In this document: piece after piece, positions 17,846-25,546 of the stretch
Layout of the letters: each line of letters starts with the position of its first letter
How positions within the stretch are numbered: the first letter of the stretch is position 1
From: Erysipelatoclostridium sp. AM42-17
GTDB lineage: Bacteria > Bacillota_I > Bacilli_A > Erysipelotrichales > Coprobacillaceae
Assembly (NCBI RefSeq): GCF_003480255.1
Contig: NZ_QUIN01000001.1
Span: forward strand, 62,001 to 126,000
Reading direction: 5' to 3'
Length of the DNA: 64,000 nt
Notes under the pieces: model-generated
Seen by the model: the letters and a program-made list of their open reading frames with translations, nothing else
What the model was told of the DNA's origin: nothing
Database searches by the model: none
Program-made: the position numbers and the translations under genes

Positions 17846-18403
17846 ATGGCAATTAGTGCAGGAGATTTTAGAACAGGATTAACTTTAATCGTTGATGGTG
17901 ATCCTTGCCAAGTATTAGATTTTCAACATGTAAAACCTGGTAAAGGTGCAGCTATCTTAAAAACAAAAATGAGAAACTTAAAAACTGGAGCTATTCAAGA
18001 AAGAAACTTCAATGCTTCAACTAAATTTGATCAAGCTAATATTTCTAAAAAAGCAGCTCAATTTTCTTATGAAGCTGATTCAACATATTATTTTATGGAT
18101 ATGGAAACATATGATACATATGAATTAACTGAAGAACAAGTAGGATTTAATAAATATTTCATCGTTGAGGGTTCAGAAGTTTACTTAATGTTCTTTGAAG
18201 GATTATTATTATCAGTATCCGTTTCAGAAAAAGTTGAATTAACTGTAGTAGAAACTGATCCAGCTATCAAAGGAGCACCATCTAACCAAACTAAAGATGC
18301 TGTTACAGATACAGGTTTAACACTTAGAGTTCCTCAATTTATTGAACAAGGTGAAAAAATTGTAGTCTTTTCAGCTGATGGAAAATATGCAGGAAGAGCT
18401 TAA
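17846..18403 (+). CDS. efp: Elongation factor P, lysine type
   Basis: 185 residues with the three beta-barrel domains of EF-P. The loop that reaches into the ribosomal peptidyl-transferase centre reads FQHVKPGKGAA, with Lys33 at the tip, the position that carries 5-aminopentanol in B. subtilis. C-terminal QFIEQGEKIVVFSADGKYAGRA is standard. EF-P relieves stalling at polyproline stretches. TAGGAGAGAGAATT is the SD. An SDR gene follows and a YnbB-like gene faces it, both families needed for EF-P modification in B. subtilis. A second EF-P with Arg at the tip lies at 60655. Confidence 0.95.
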   Translation: MAISAGDFRTGLTLIVDGDPCQVLDFQHVKPGKGAAILKTKMRNLKTGAIQERNFNASTKFDQANISKKAAQFSYEADSTYYFMDMETYDTYELTEEQVGFNKYFIVEGSEVYLMFFEGLLLSVSVSEKVELTVVETDPAIKGAPSNQTKDAVTDTGLTLRVPQFIEQGEKIVVFSADGKYAGRA

Positions 18404-18417
18404 TCAAGCTCTTTTTT
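18394..18417 (+). terminator. Intercistronic terminator between efp and the SDR gene
   Basis: AAGAGCTT (18394-18401), loop AATC, AAGCTCTT (18406-18413) and a T-run form a perfect terminator that contains the efp stop codon and ends three bases before the SDR ATG. Most efp transcripts should stop here. Confidence 0.8.
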
Positions 18418-18420
18418 ATC

Positions 18421-19170
18421 ATGAAAAATAAAGTTGTTTTGATTACTGGTGGTGCTCAGGGAATTGGAAAAGCCATTGCTTTAGAACTAGCTAAAAATCA
18501 TTATGATATCGTTATTAATTATCTTACTTCAAAAAATGGAGCTTTAGCTTTAAAAGAACAGATTATCAAGGACTATGGTGTCAAATGTCTTATATTACAA
18601 TGTGATGTTTCTAAAGAAAAAGATGTTGATCAAATGGTATCAATGATTGAAGAAAAATTAGATGGCGTTGATATTTTGATTAATAATGCAGCTATTGATT
18701 TATCAAATTTGTTTCATTTAAAAAATGCTGATGAATTTAGAAAAACATTAGATGTCAATGTAATAGGTGCTTATAATTGTGCCAAACGTGTTTATCGAAA
18801 GATGTTAGAAAAAGAATATGGTAGAATTATTAATATTTCTTCTACAAATGGTATTAATACTTATTATCCAATGTGTATTGATTACGATGCTTCTAAAGCA
18901 GCTTTAATTTCATTGACTCATAATTTGGCTTTTGAATTTGCCCCATATATTCATGTTAATTGTATTGCTCCTGGGTTTATAGGTACAGAAAATGAACTAG
19001 CGGGATATGATGAAGAGTTCTTGAAAGAAGAACAAGAAAAAATCATGGTTGAAAGATATGGAAAACCAGAAGAAGTAGCTTATCTTGTTAAATTCTTAAT
19101 AAGCGATGAAGCAAATTATATTAATAATACAGTTATAAGAATTGATGGTGGACAAAAGGGAAGTGTATAA
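18421..19170 (+). CDS. ymfI: Short-chain dehydrogenase, probable EF-P 5-aminopentanone reductase (YmfI-like)
   Basis: 249 residues, classical SDR: NAD(P) loop ITGGAQGIGKA near residues 8-18, ILINNAAID, and active-site Tyr155 and Lys159 in DYDASKAA. By sequence alone it could be a FabG-like reductase. Position argues for more: it lies 17 bases after a lysine-type efp gene and converges on a YnbB-family gene. In B. subtilis, YmfI is the SDR that reduces the 5-aminopentanone group on EF-P to 5-aminopentanol. No SD precedes the ATG (only the terminator T-run), so translation may be weak, leaderless or coupled to efp read-through. The specific role is a context-based inference. Confidence 0.7.
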   Translation: MKNKVVLITGGAQGIGKAIALELAKNHYDIVINYLTSKNGALALKEQIIKDYGVKCLILQCDVSKEKDVDQMVSMIEEKLDGVDILINNAAIDLSNLFHLKNADEFRKTLDVNVIGAYNCAKRVYRKMLEKEYGRIINISSTNGINTYYPMCIDYDASKAALISLTHNLAFEFAPYIHVNCIAPGFIGTENELAGYDEEFLKEEQEKIMVERYGKPEEVAYLVKFLISDEANYINNTVIRIDGGQKGSV

Positions 19171-19171
19171 A

Positions 19172-19198
19172 AAAGAGATTTCAAAATGAAATCTCTTT
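19172..19198. terminator. Bidirectional terminator
   Basis: AAAGAGATTTCA (19172-19183) and TGAAATCTCTTT (19187-19198) are perfect complements between convergent SDR and ynbB-like genes. Confidence 0.85.
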
Positions 19199-20456
19199 AT
19201 TTATTTTCTTTTTTCATATTAGTGAGTGCAAGTAAAATTGAAAGTTTACCATATTCAAGTGAAAGACCACCTTGCATATATAATGTATAAGGTTCAATTA
19301 CCGGAGCATCAGCACTTAATTCAATGGTACTACCTTGAGTAAAACTACCACTTGCCATGACTTCATCAAAAGGATATCCAGGCATAGGAGCTGGTAAAAC
19401 ATGGACAAAAGAATCAATAGGACTTGATGATTGAATACCTTGAGTAAAATCAACAAGTTTTTCTTTTGTTCCTAATTCTAAAGTTTGAATGATATCTGTT
19501 CGTTGTTCGTTATAACGAGGTGATACATTTTTATAGCCCAATTTTTCTAGCATATAAGATGTAAAAATAGCAGTTTTTAATGCGTTTTTAACAGCATTAG
19601 GTGCCATAAAGATGCCTTTAAAGAAAGCATTGTTTAAATTAAAGTTTGCACCTAAATCTTTAGCAATACCTGGGGCTGTTAATCTTTCAGCAACGGCATA
19701 AATAAGATCTTCATTACCGGCTACATATCCACCAGTAGGAGCAATACCACCACCTAAGTTTTTCATTAATGAGCCAACAACAATATCAGCGCCTATGTCA
19801 CCAGGTTCTCTTTTTTCGACTAACTCACCATAACAATTATCTACCATGATAATAACATCTTGGTTTACTTTTCTAATTTTAGTAATAACATGTTCAATTT
19901 TATCAAGTGTTAATGATAAACGATGAGAATAACCTCGCGATCTTTGAATCTCTACTAATTTAACATTATTTTCTTTTAATCGTTCAACGATTTTATCTTC
20001 ATCAAATTCATTATTAATTAAATCTATTTGTTCGTAGTGTACACCGTGAGCTTTTAATGACTGACTAGAATTACCACTTAAACCTATCATTTCTTGTAAA
20101 GAATCATATGGTTCACCAGTAATTGAAATCATGGTATCACCATGTTTTAATAATGCTGATAATGTAAGAAATAAAGCATTTGTTCCAGACATAATTTGAG
20201 GTCTAACTAAAGCGTCTTGACATCCTAGAATAGAAGCAAATATCTTTTCTAGTTTATTTCTTCCTTCATCATAGTTACCATAACCATTTATATCAGTAAA
20301 ATCAGAGTAAGATACTTGATTTTCAATAAATGCTGATAAGATTTTATTTGAATTATGTAAACAGATTTCATCTACTTCTTTATAAATATCTTTTAATTGT
20401 TCATCTGATTGATGAGCTAATGTTAATAAATCTTTATCTATTTGTTCTAATATCAT
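19197..20456 (-). CDS. ynbB: YnbB-family PLP protein (methionine gamma-lyase-like, 'aluminum resistance')
   Basis: 419 residues of the Met_gamma_lyase family PF06838. Signs are RPQIMSGTNALFLTLSALL, ISITGEPYDSLQEMIGLSG, IMVDNCYGELVEKREPGDIG, the PLP-lysine segment VGSLMKNLGGGIAPTGGY, and RLTAPGIAKDLGA. Length is normal. The start follows AAAGGAGTGAATTCGTTTT. The B. subtilis member YnbB is one of the genes required for 5-aminopentanol modification of EF-P, and here the gene ends against an efp-SDR pair, which supports the same role. The family name reflects an older annotation; true methionine lyase activity is not implied. Confidence 0.88.
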   Translation of the reverse strand: MILEQIDKDLLTLAHQSDEQLKDIYKEVDEICLHNSNKILSAFIENQVSYSDFTDINGYGNYDEGRNKLEKIFASILGCQDALVRPQIMSGTNALFLTLSALLKHGDTMISITGEPYDSLQEMIGLSGNSSQSLKAHGVHYEQIDLINNEFDEDKIVERLKENNVKLVEIQRSRGYSHRLSLTLDKIEHVITKIRKVNQDVIIMVDNCYGELVEKREPGDIGADIVVGSLMKNLGGGIAPTGGYVAGNEDLIYAVAERLTAPGIAKDLGANFNLNNAFFKGIFMAPNAVKNALKTAIFTSYMLEKLGYKNVSPRYNEQRTDIIQTLELGTKEKLVDFTQGIQSSSPIDSFVHVLPAPMPGYPFDEVMASGSFTQGSTIELSADAPVIEPYTLYMQGGLSLEYGKLSILLALTNMKKENK

Positions 20457-20568
20457 AAAACGAATTCACTCCTTTAAATATTCCATACATTATTATACAT
20501 GAAAAACTGTTAAAAGTTTAATGTTTATTTACTTTTAAACTGGTGAATATAAATATCGATGAAAACTA

Positions 20569-20599
20569 TTGACATAAAGTTAACTTTAAGACTTAAGAT
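20569..20599 (+). promoter_or_regulatory. MerR-type promoter of the aldo/keto reductase
   Basis: TTGACA (20569-20574) and TAAGAT (20594-20599) are separated by 19 bases, and the spacer holds the 12-bp palindrome AAAGTTAACTTT (20577-20588). An over-long spacer with a central dyad is characteristic of MerR-family activated promoters. The regulator is not next to it. Confidence 0.55.
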
Positions 20600-20626
20600 G
20601 GTTCCAGATGAAAGGAGATTATATAA

Positions 20627-21489
20627 ATGTATAATAAATATTTATTAGAAATAATGGTATTAAAGTACCACAATTAGGATTAGGTACTTGGTTTATTGAT
20701 GATAATCAAGTTGCTACATCAATTAAAGCTGCAACACAACTAGGATATCGTCATTTTGATACAGCTCAAGCTTATGGCAATGAAAGAGGAATCGGAGAAG
20801 GAATCCGTACTTGTGGTGTTGCTAGAGAAGATTTGTTTGTTGTAAGTAAGGTAGCTGCTGAACATAAAACATATCAAGAAGCAAAAGATAGTATTGATCA
20901 AACATTAGAAACAATGGGACTTGATTATTTGGATATGATGATTACTCATAGCCCTCAACCTTGGGATAAAGTTAATCAAAGTGACGATCGTTATTTTGAG
21001 GGTAATCAAGAAGCGTTGAGAGCATTAGAAGATGCTTATAAAGAAGGTAAATAAAAAGCAATTGGGGTATCTAATTTTCAAAAAGAAGATATTGAAAATA
21101 TTTTAAAAGCATGCAAGATTAAACCAATGGTCAATCAAATTTTACTTCACATTAGTAATACTCCATTAGATTTAGTAGACTATTGTAAAGAACAAGGTAT
21201 TGTTGTAGAAGCGTATTCACCAATTGGTCATGGAGAAATTCTTAAAAAAAAAGAAATTCAAACAATGGCTGATAAATATGGTGTTTCAGTAGCTCAATTA
21301 TGTATTCGTTATACCCTACAGTTAGGTACTATTTCTTTACCTAAAACAGCTAATCCTCAACATATGAAATCAAATAGTGATGTTGATTTTATGATTAGTG
21401 ATGAAGATATGGAAACATTGAAACATTTTAAACATATAGAAAACTATGGCGAAAGCAGTTCTTTTCCTGTCTATGGAGGAAAACTATAG
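20627..21489 (+). pseudogene. Aldo/keto reductase with a frameshift and a stop
   Basis: An aldo/keto reductase of about 285 residues is readable but interrupted twice. After ATG 20627 (SD AAAGGAG) eight codons, MYNKYLLE, lead into the frame of NNGIKVPQLGLGTWFID only if one A is restored near 20650. Then LGYRHFDTAQAYGNE (catalytic Asp and Tyr) and LDYLDMMITHSP follow. A TAA at 21052-21054 replaces a codon in EGK-KAIGVSNF. The rest, to SFPVYGGKL, is intact. The enzymes reduce aldehydes with NADPH. Two independent lesions make a true pseudogene likely. Confidence 0.9.
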
Positions 21490-21490
21490 G

Positions 21491-22165
21491 ATGAGTAAAC
21501 CTTATATTATTTGCCATATGATGATGTCAGTTGATGGGCGTGTTGATTGTGCTATGACATCAAAATTACCTGGAGTAGAAGATTATTATCAAACTTTAGA
21601 TGAACTTAATTTACCTACTACTGTTAGTGGAAGGGTAACAGCTGAATTAGAAATGGCTAATCCTGGATTCTTTAAACCAAAAAATCAAGAAATATTTGGT
21701 AAAAGCGGCTTTTCAAAGAAAGTTGATGCTCAAGGATATGAAGTTATTTTAGATACAAAAGGAAAACTTTTGTGGCCAAATGCATCTTCAATGAAAAAGC
21801 CATATCTTATTATTACAAGTGAAAGAGTATCAAAAGAATATTTAGATTATCTTGATCAACAAAATATTTCATGGATCGTATGTGGTCATGAACATATTGA
21901 TTTAAAACAAGCTTGTGATATTTTATCTCGTGAGTTTCATGTAGAAAGAATGGGAATTGTAGGTGATCCTGCTATTAATACTTCATTTTTAGACCAAGGT
22001 TTATTAGATGAAATTAGTTTATTAATTGGTTCAGGAATTGATGGTAGAAAAGAAATGCCTTCCGTATTTGATGGATTAAAGATAGATCATGATTTAATTC
22101 ATTTAAAATTATTAGATGTTAATCAATTTGATAGCGACGCCATCTGGCTTCGTTTTCAAGTATAG
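21491..22165 (+). CDS. RibD C-terminal / dihydrofolate reductase-like protein
   Basis: About 224 residues from ATG 21491 (TATGGAGGAAAACTATAGG gives the SD). The RibD_C fold is shown by the N-terminal ICHMMMSVDGRVDCAMT, a mid-region SERVSKEYLDYL, and the NADPH-site segment RMGIVGDPAINTSFLDQGLLDEI followed by SLLIGSGIDG. Such stand-alone proteins are reductases of unknown substrate; the riboflavin deaminase part is missing, as usual for this group. It begins two bases after the aldo/keto reductase stop, so the two were co-expressed when the reductase was intact. Confidence 0.85.
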   Translation: MSKPYIICHMMMSVDGRVDCAMTSKLPGVEDYYQTLDELNLPTTVSGRVTAELEMANPGFFKPKNQEIFGKSGFSKKVDAQGYEVILDTKGKLLWPNASSMKKPYLIITSERVSKEYLDYLDQQNISWIVCGHEHIDLKQACDILSREFHVERMGIVGDPAINTSFLDQGLLDEISLLIGSGIDGRKEMPSVFDGLKIDHDLIHLKLLDVNQFDSDAIWLRFQV

Positions 22166-22192
22166 GAGATATATTTATATCTTCTTTTTTTT
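22164..22192 (+). terminator. Rho-independent terminator
   Basis: GGAGATAT pairs with ATATCTTC around an ATTT loop, then eight T. Confidence 0.7.
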
Positions 22193-22205
22193 ATTGAGAT
22201 GAACC

Positions 22206-22247
22206 TTGACATTATCCTTTATTATCATATAATTACCTATGGTAATT
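22206..22247 (+). promoter_or_regulatory. Promoter with MarR-type operator
   Basis: TTGACA (22206-22211) and TATAAT (22228-22233) are 16 bases apart. The palindrome AATTACC-TAT-GGTAATT (22231-22247) overlaps the -10 and start site, and a further half-like GGGTAACT follows. This fits self-repression by the MarR protein encoded at 22276. Confidence 0.75.
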
Positions 22248-22275
22248 AACATGGGTAACTATATAGGAGGATACA

Positions 22276-22719
22276 ATGAACAGCGAGAAAGTTAAACAAA
22301 TGTTAGATTCATTTTATATGGCAAAACGAATATTAGATTTATTGCCTCAACTACCACAAGGTGTTTTACCATCTTACATTCGATATTTAGAAGCAATCAT
22401 TGAATTAGAACAACAAAATAAAAAAGTAAAAATTTCAGATGTAAGTGATTATTTAAATTTACCTCGTCCGGGTGTGACAAGAACAATTCATACAATGGAA
22501 GAAAAAGGTTTTTTAAAGAAAATAGCCGCCAAACATGATGGTCGTATTACATACATTACAGTTACATCCAAAGGGCAATACATCTTTGAAAAATTTAATC
22601 AAGAATATTTTAGTGATTTAGCAAAAAGTTTAGATTTTTTAAATGAAAAGGATATTGATTGTACAATAAAAACAATCAATGAATTTTATAAAGTTATGAA
22701 AGAAAGGGGGAGAAAATAA
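22276..22719 (+). CDS. MarR family transcriptional regulator
   Basis: 147 residues with the winged helix: KVKISDVSDYLNLPRPGVTR (recognition helix), then IHTMEEKGFLKKIA and the wing AKHDGRITYITVT. It overlaps the MATE transporter start by one base (TAATG), so the pair is one operon. A palindrome overlaps the promoter -10, pointing to autorepression relieved by a small molecule that the transporter may export. TAGGAGGATACA is the SD. Confidence 0.92.
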   Translation: MNSEKVKQMLDSFYMAKRILDLLPQLPQGVLPSYIRYLEAIIELEQQNKKVKISDVSDYLNLPRPGVTRTIHTMEEKGFLKKIAAKHDGRITYITVTSKGQYIFEKFNQEYFSDLAKSLDFLNEKDIDCTIKTINEFYKVMKERGRK

Positions 22720-24062
22720 TGAATCAACAATCAGATTTTACACAAGGGAGTATTTTAAAAAAATTGGTTTCATTTATGATGCCTATTTTAGGAGCATTGA
22801 TATTACAGGCTGCTTATGGTGCAGTTGATTTATTAGTTGTTGGTCACTTTGGGACAACTGCTGGTCTTTCTGCAGTATCAACAGGAAGTCAGGTTTTAAA
22901 TTTAGTTACTTTTGTGATTACCCAATTTGCGATGGGTTTAACAGTTTTAATTGCAAGATATATAGGTGAAAAGAAACATGGTGCTATTGGATCTTTAATT
23001 GGTGGATCAACTCTTGTTTTCATTGCTGTTTCATTTATTTTGTTCGTTGTTATGATTGTTTTTGCTCGACCTATCTCTACACTCATGCAAGCACCACACG
23101 AAGCAATTACACTTACATCTCATTACGTTCGTATATGTGGAGCAGGGATTTTCTTTATTGTTGCATATAATCTTTTATCTGCTATTTTTAGAGGATTAGG
23201 AGATAGTAAATCTCCTTTACTATTTGTTATGGTAGCCTGTCTTGTTAATGTGGTGGGTGACTTGTTTTTGGTTGCAGTTTTAAAATTAGATGCATCGGGA
23301 GCAGCCATGGCTACTGTGTTTGCCCAAGCAGTCAGTGTTGTTTTTGCATTGTTATTGTTATTTAAAAGAGACTTACCTTTTACAATTACGAAACATGATT
23401 TTAAAATGAATTCTCATTGTATAAGAGCGTTAAAAATAGGATTACCTTTAGCTTTACAAGAATGTTTAACTCAAATTTCATTTTTAGCATTATGCGCTTT
23501 TGTTAATAGACTTGGATTAGAAGCTTCATCAGGTTATGGTGTGGCTTGTAAAGTGGTTAATTTTGCAATGTTAGTACCTAGTTCACTTATGCAGTCAATG
23601 GCTTCTTTTGTTGGTCAAAACGTTGGCGCTGGAGATGAAAAAAGAGCAAAACAAGCGATGTTTACCGGTATAAAAATAGGTTTAGTTATTGGTTTTGTCG
23701 TTTTTATATTTGTTTTCTTTAAAGGAAATCTATTAACTGGAATCTTTACTAATGAACAGGTTGTTATTAATAAAGGATATGACTATCTAAAAGGATTTGC
23801 TTTAGAAACTATTGTTACAGCGATTTTATTTAGTATGGTCGGATATTTCAATGGTCATGATCAAACATTATGGGTGATGGTTCAAGGTTTAGTACAAACC
23901 TTATTAGTGCGTTTACCATTAGCTTATTATATGTCTATTCAACCACATGCAAGTCTTACTTATATTGGTTTAGCTGCTCCAATTGCAACAATAGCGGGTA
24001 TTGTTTTAAATGTTATCTTTTATATTTATCTAAATAAAAAACTAAATTTACAAAATTCATAA
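22719..24062 (+). CDS. MATE family efflux transporter
   Basis: 447 residues with twelve predicted membrane segments in two homologous halves. MATE signs are LVSFMMPILGALILQAAYGAVD at the first helix and LVVGHFGTTAGLSAVSTGSQ in the first half, with RALKIGLPLALQECLTQ repeating the pattern in the second. These Na+ or H+ antiporters expel cationic drugs or metabolites. Translationally coupled to the MarR regulator. The substrate is not predictable. Confidence 0.93.
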   Translation: MNQQSDFTQGSILKKLVSFMMPILGALILQAAYGAVDLLVVGHFGTTAGLSAVSTGSQVLNLVTFVITQFAMGLTVLIARYIGEKKHGAIGSLIGGSTLVFIAVSFILFVVMIVFARPISTLMQAPHEAITLTSHYVRICGAGIFFIVAYNLLSAIFRGLGDSKSPLLFVMVACLVNVVGDLFLVAVLKLDASGAAMATVFAQAVSVVFALLLLFKRDLPFTITKHDFKMNSHCIRALKIGLPLALQECLTQISFLALCAFVNRLGLEASSGYGVACKVVNFAMLVPSSLMQSMASFVGQNVGAGDEKRAKQAMFTGIKIGLVIGFVVFIFVFFKGNLLTGIFTNEQVVINKGYDYLKGFALETIVTAILFSMVGYFNGHDQTLWVMVQGLVQTLLVRLPLAYYMSIQPHASLTYIGLAAPIATIAGIVLNVIFYIYLNKKLNLQNS

Positions 24063-24094
24063 CTTTACAATACATGATAAAAAGTATAAAATGA

Positions 24095-24231
24095 ATTTAC
24101 CTATAGAGAGTGTGTAAGAGACAAGCTCAATGATCACACAGCAACCTGCAATATGTAAGGTGCTAAAGCTTGAATGATGGGAAATGAATATATGAATTTC
24201 AATCTCATCATAACGATGGGATTGTTTTTTT
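24095..24231 (+). ncRNA. SAM-I-type riboswitch with transcription terminator
   Basis: The RNA has the SAM-I/SAM-IV core. P2 is GTGTG (24110-24114) with CACAC (24135-24139) and encloses GAGAC and AATGA. Next come GCAACC (24141-24146) and AAGGTGCTAA (24157-24166). Loop CAAGCT (24122-24127) pairs with AGCTTG (24167-24172), the expected pseudoknot. P1 can form between ATTTACCTAT (24095-24104) and ATGGGAAAT (24177-24185). The same 3' strand can instead pair with ATTTC...CTCATC (24196-24209), excluding the terminator CAATCTCATC/GATGGGATTG (24200-24224) with its seven T. So high SAM should give termination. Confidence 0.8.
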
Positions 24232-24263
24232 ATCCTCTTTATAGATTTAAGGAGGAAAGAAAG

Positions 24264-24599
24264 ATGAATAATATAGAAAAAGTATTAAAAGAATTTGAAG
24301 GGAAAAGAGTTTGGTTTTATCTTAAAGATGATGTTCAAGCAAGATTTAAAGATGAACTTTTAAAATTACATGGACGATGGTTAGATGGCTCATTGTTAAC
24401 TAAGCAACATCATTTATCTCATTTTATAGCTGTTCATGAAGACTATTGTATTGCTTTTATATCAGCCTATATCTGGGCGCATCCTTTATCTAAACAAGAC
24501 AATAAGATCATTAAAATAGATTATCAAAAATTAATGAATCATCAAAATGATTATCAAATTATTAATGATCAATCAAAATATATTATTCTAAATGAATAA
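24264..24599 (+). CDS. Unrecognised small protein under a SAM-type riboswitch
   Basis: 111 residues from ATG 24264, preceded by TAAGGAGGAAAGAAAG. No known family comes to mind. It is soluble, with a charged N-terminal helix (MNNIEKVLKEFEGKRVWFYL), a middle with many histidines and aromatics (LHGRWLDGSLL, KQHHLSHFIAVHEDY, ISAYIWAHPLS) and a polar tail. The riboswitch upstream implies expression when S-adenosylmethionine is low, as for methionine or cysteine supply genes, yet it resembles none of them and no such gene is near. Only degenerate sequence follows, so it is monocistronic today. Confidence 0.75.
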   Translation: MNNIEKVLKEFEGKRVWFYLKDDVQARFKDELLKLHGRWLDGSLLTKQHHLSHFIAVHEDYCIAFISAYIWAHPLSKQDNKIIKIDYQKLMNHQNDYQIINDQSKYIILNE

Positions 24600-25109
24600 A
24601 ACTAACAGACAATATGTAAAAAACAAACGAAATCATTGAATCCCTTATGACTTTTAAATATGATTATAGTTTAATCAAAATAATTCTTGGTGATAGTCAA
24701 TCTCGTATCTTATTTATTATTAAATGACTAGAAATGTAAATATATACTTATTCTTGCTAGTTATACAAATTTTTTATTGTATATAAAAATACTAATGATT
24801 TAGATCTTATGATTAAATACGGTTCTCGAGAAACGCAATCAAGGGGATAATCGCAGATTTTTAATCTATCATGTTGAATTATTAAAAAAGCATTATAGTA
24901 AACAATTGTATCAAGACTTTTATCAATGCTTCTATACGATTTTAAAACAAGGTAAAAAGAGAGAAATATATCGCGATGCGTGTGTTTATGTAAAAGGCAT
25001 TGCTCAACTTAACTAAGGAAAAGAATTAGTTGAAAAACTGGTAACAGAATTACAAGATTCATCCTATGCTAAATGTTCTGCATTATTTGATGAGATAAAT
25101 AAAACAATA
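24600..25109 (+). pseudogene. Degenerate gene remains, possibly a SWIM zinc-finger protein tail
   Basis: Stops and frame changes fill this stretch. A first piece reads LMTFKYDYSLIKIILGDSQS near 24645-24705. From about 24860 a longer piece reads IYHVELLKKHYSKQLYQDF, then ILKQGKKREIYRDACVYVKG and, after a TAA, GKELVEKLVTELQDSSYAK and LFDEINKTIK. The second part resembles the C-terminal helical repeats of SWIM zinc-finger proteins, a weak resemblance only. No intact gene is present. Confidence 0.45.
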
Positions 25110-25139
25110 AAATACCGTCTTAAATAAGACGGTATTTTA
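25110..25139 (+). terminator. Rho-independent terminator
   Basis: AAATACCGTCTT (25110-25121) pairs with AAGACGGTATTT (25126-25137). Confidence 0.8.
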
Positions 25140-25187
25140 TTATCTGCCCAACTATAATACAAGTAATCAATGATAGGAGGGCTTACG

Positions 25188-25484
25188 ATGAAGACGATAT
25201 ATTTTACTTTAACTGGTACAGGATATTATTTTGGACATCAATTTTTAGAAAAAGGAATGAAAGTGATACTAGTTAAAGAACCGGATAATGACTATGATAA
25301 AGAAGCCATTCAAGTAAAAATTGAAGGACTAGGGAAAATTGGTTATGTTGCAAATAGTCCAAGTACTGTTTTAGGGGAAACAATGTCAGCAGGGCGTATC
25401 TATGATAAAATAAGTGATCACGTTGAAGCTAAAGTATTGATTGTGACTGATAGAGGCATTATTTGTGAATTAAATTGTGAATAA
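25188..25484 (+). CDS. HIRAN domain protein
   Basis: 98 residues from ATG 25188 (SD TAGGAGG). It is a stand-alone HIRAN domain: FTLTGTGYYFG, then GMKVILVKEPDNDYDKEAIQ, then GKIGYVANSPSTVLGETMSA and a closing strand. HIRAN domains bind DNA 3' ends or damaged/stalled DNA structures; in bacteria the lone form is mostly uncharacterised. It converges on the WYL regulator gene, from which it is separated by a shared terminator. Confidence 0.85.
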   Translation: MKTIYFTLTGTGYYFGHQFLEKGMKVILVKEPDNDYDKEAIQVKIEGLGKIGYVANSPSTVLGETMSAGRIYDKISDHVEAKVLIVTDRGIICELNCE

Positions 25485-25506
25485 GTGAATAATAAGTGAA
25501 CAATGT

Positions 25507-25546
25507 GAATAACCGTCTGTATTAATAATATGGACGGTTATTCATT
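25507..25546. terminator. Bidirectional hairpin between convergent genes
   Basis: GAATAACCGTC (25507-25517) and GACGGTTATTC (25533-25543) are perfect 11-bp arms. The T-tracts are short, so efficiency is uncertain. The WYL gene stop lies inside. Confidence 0.65.
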
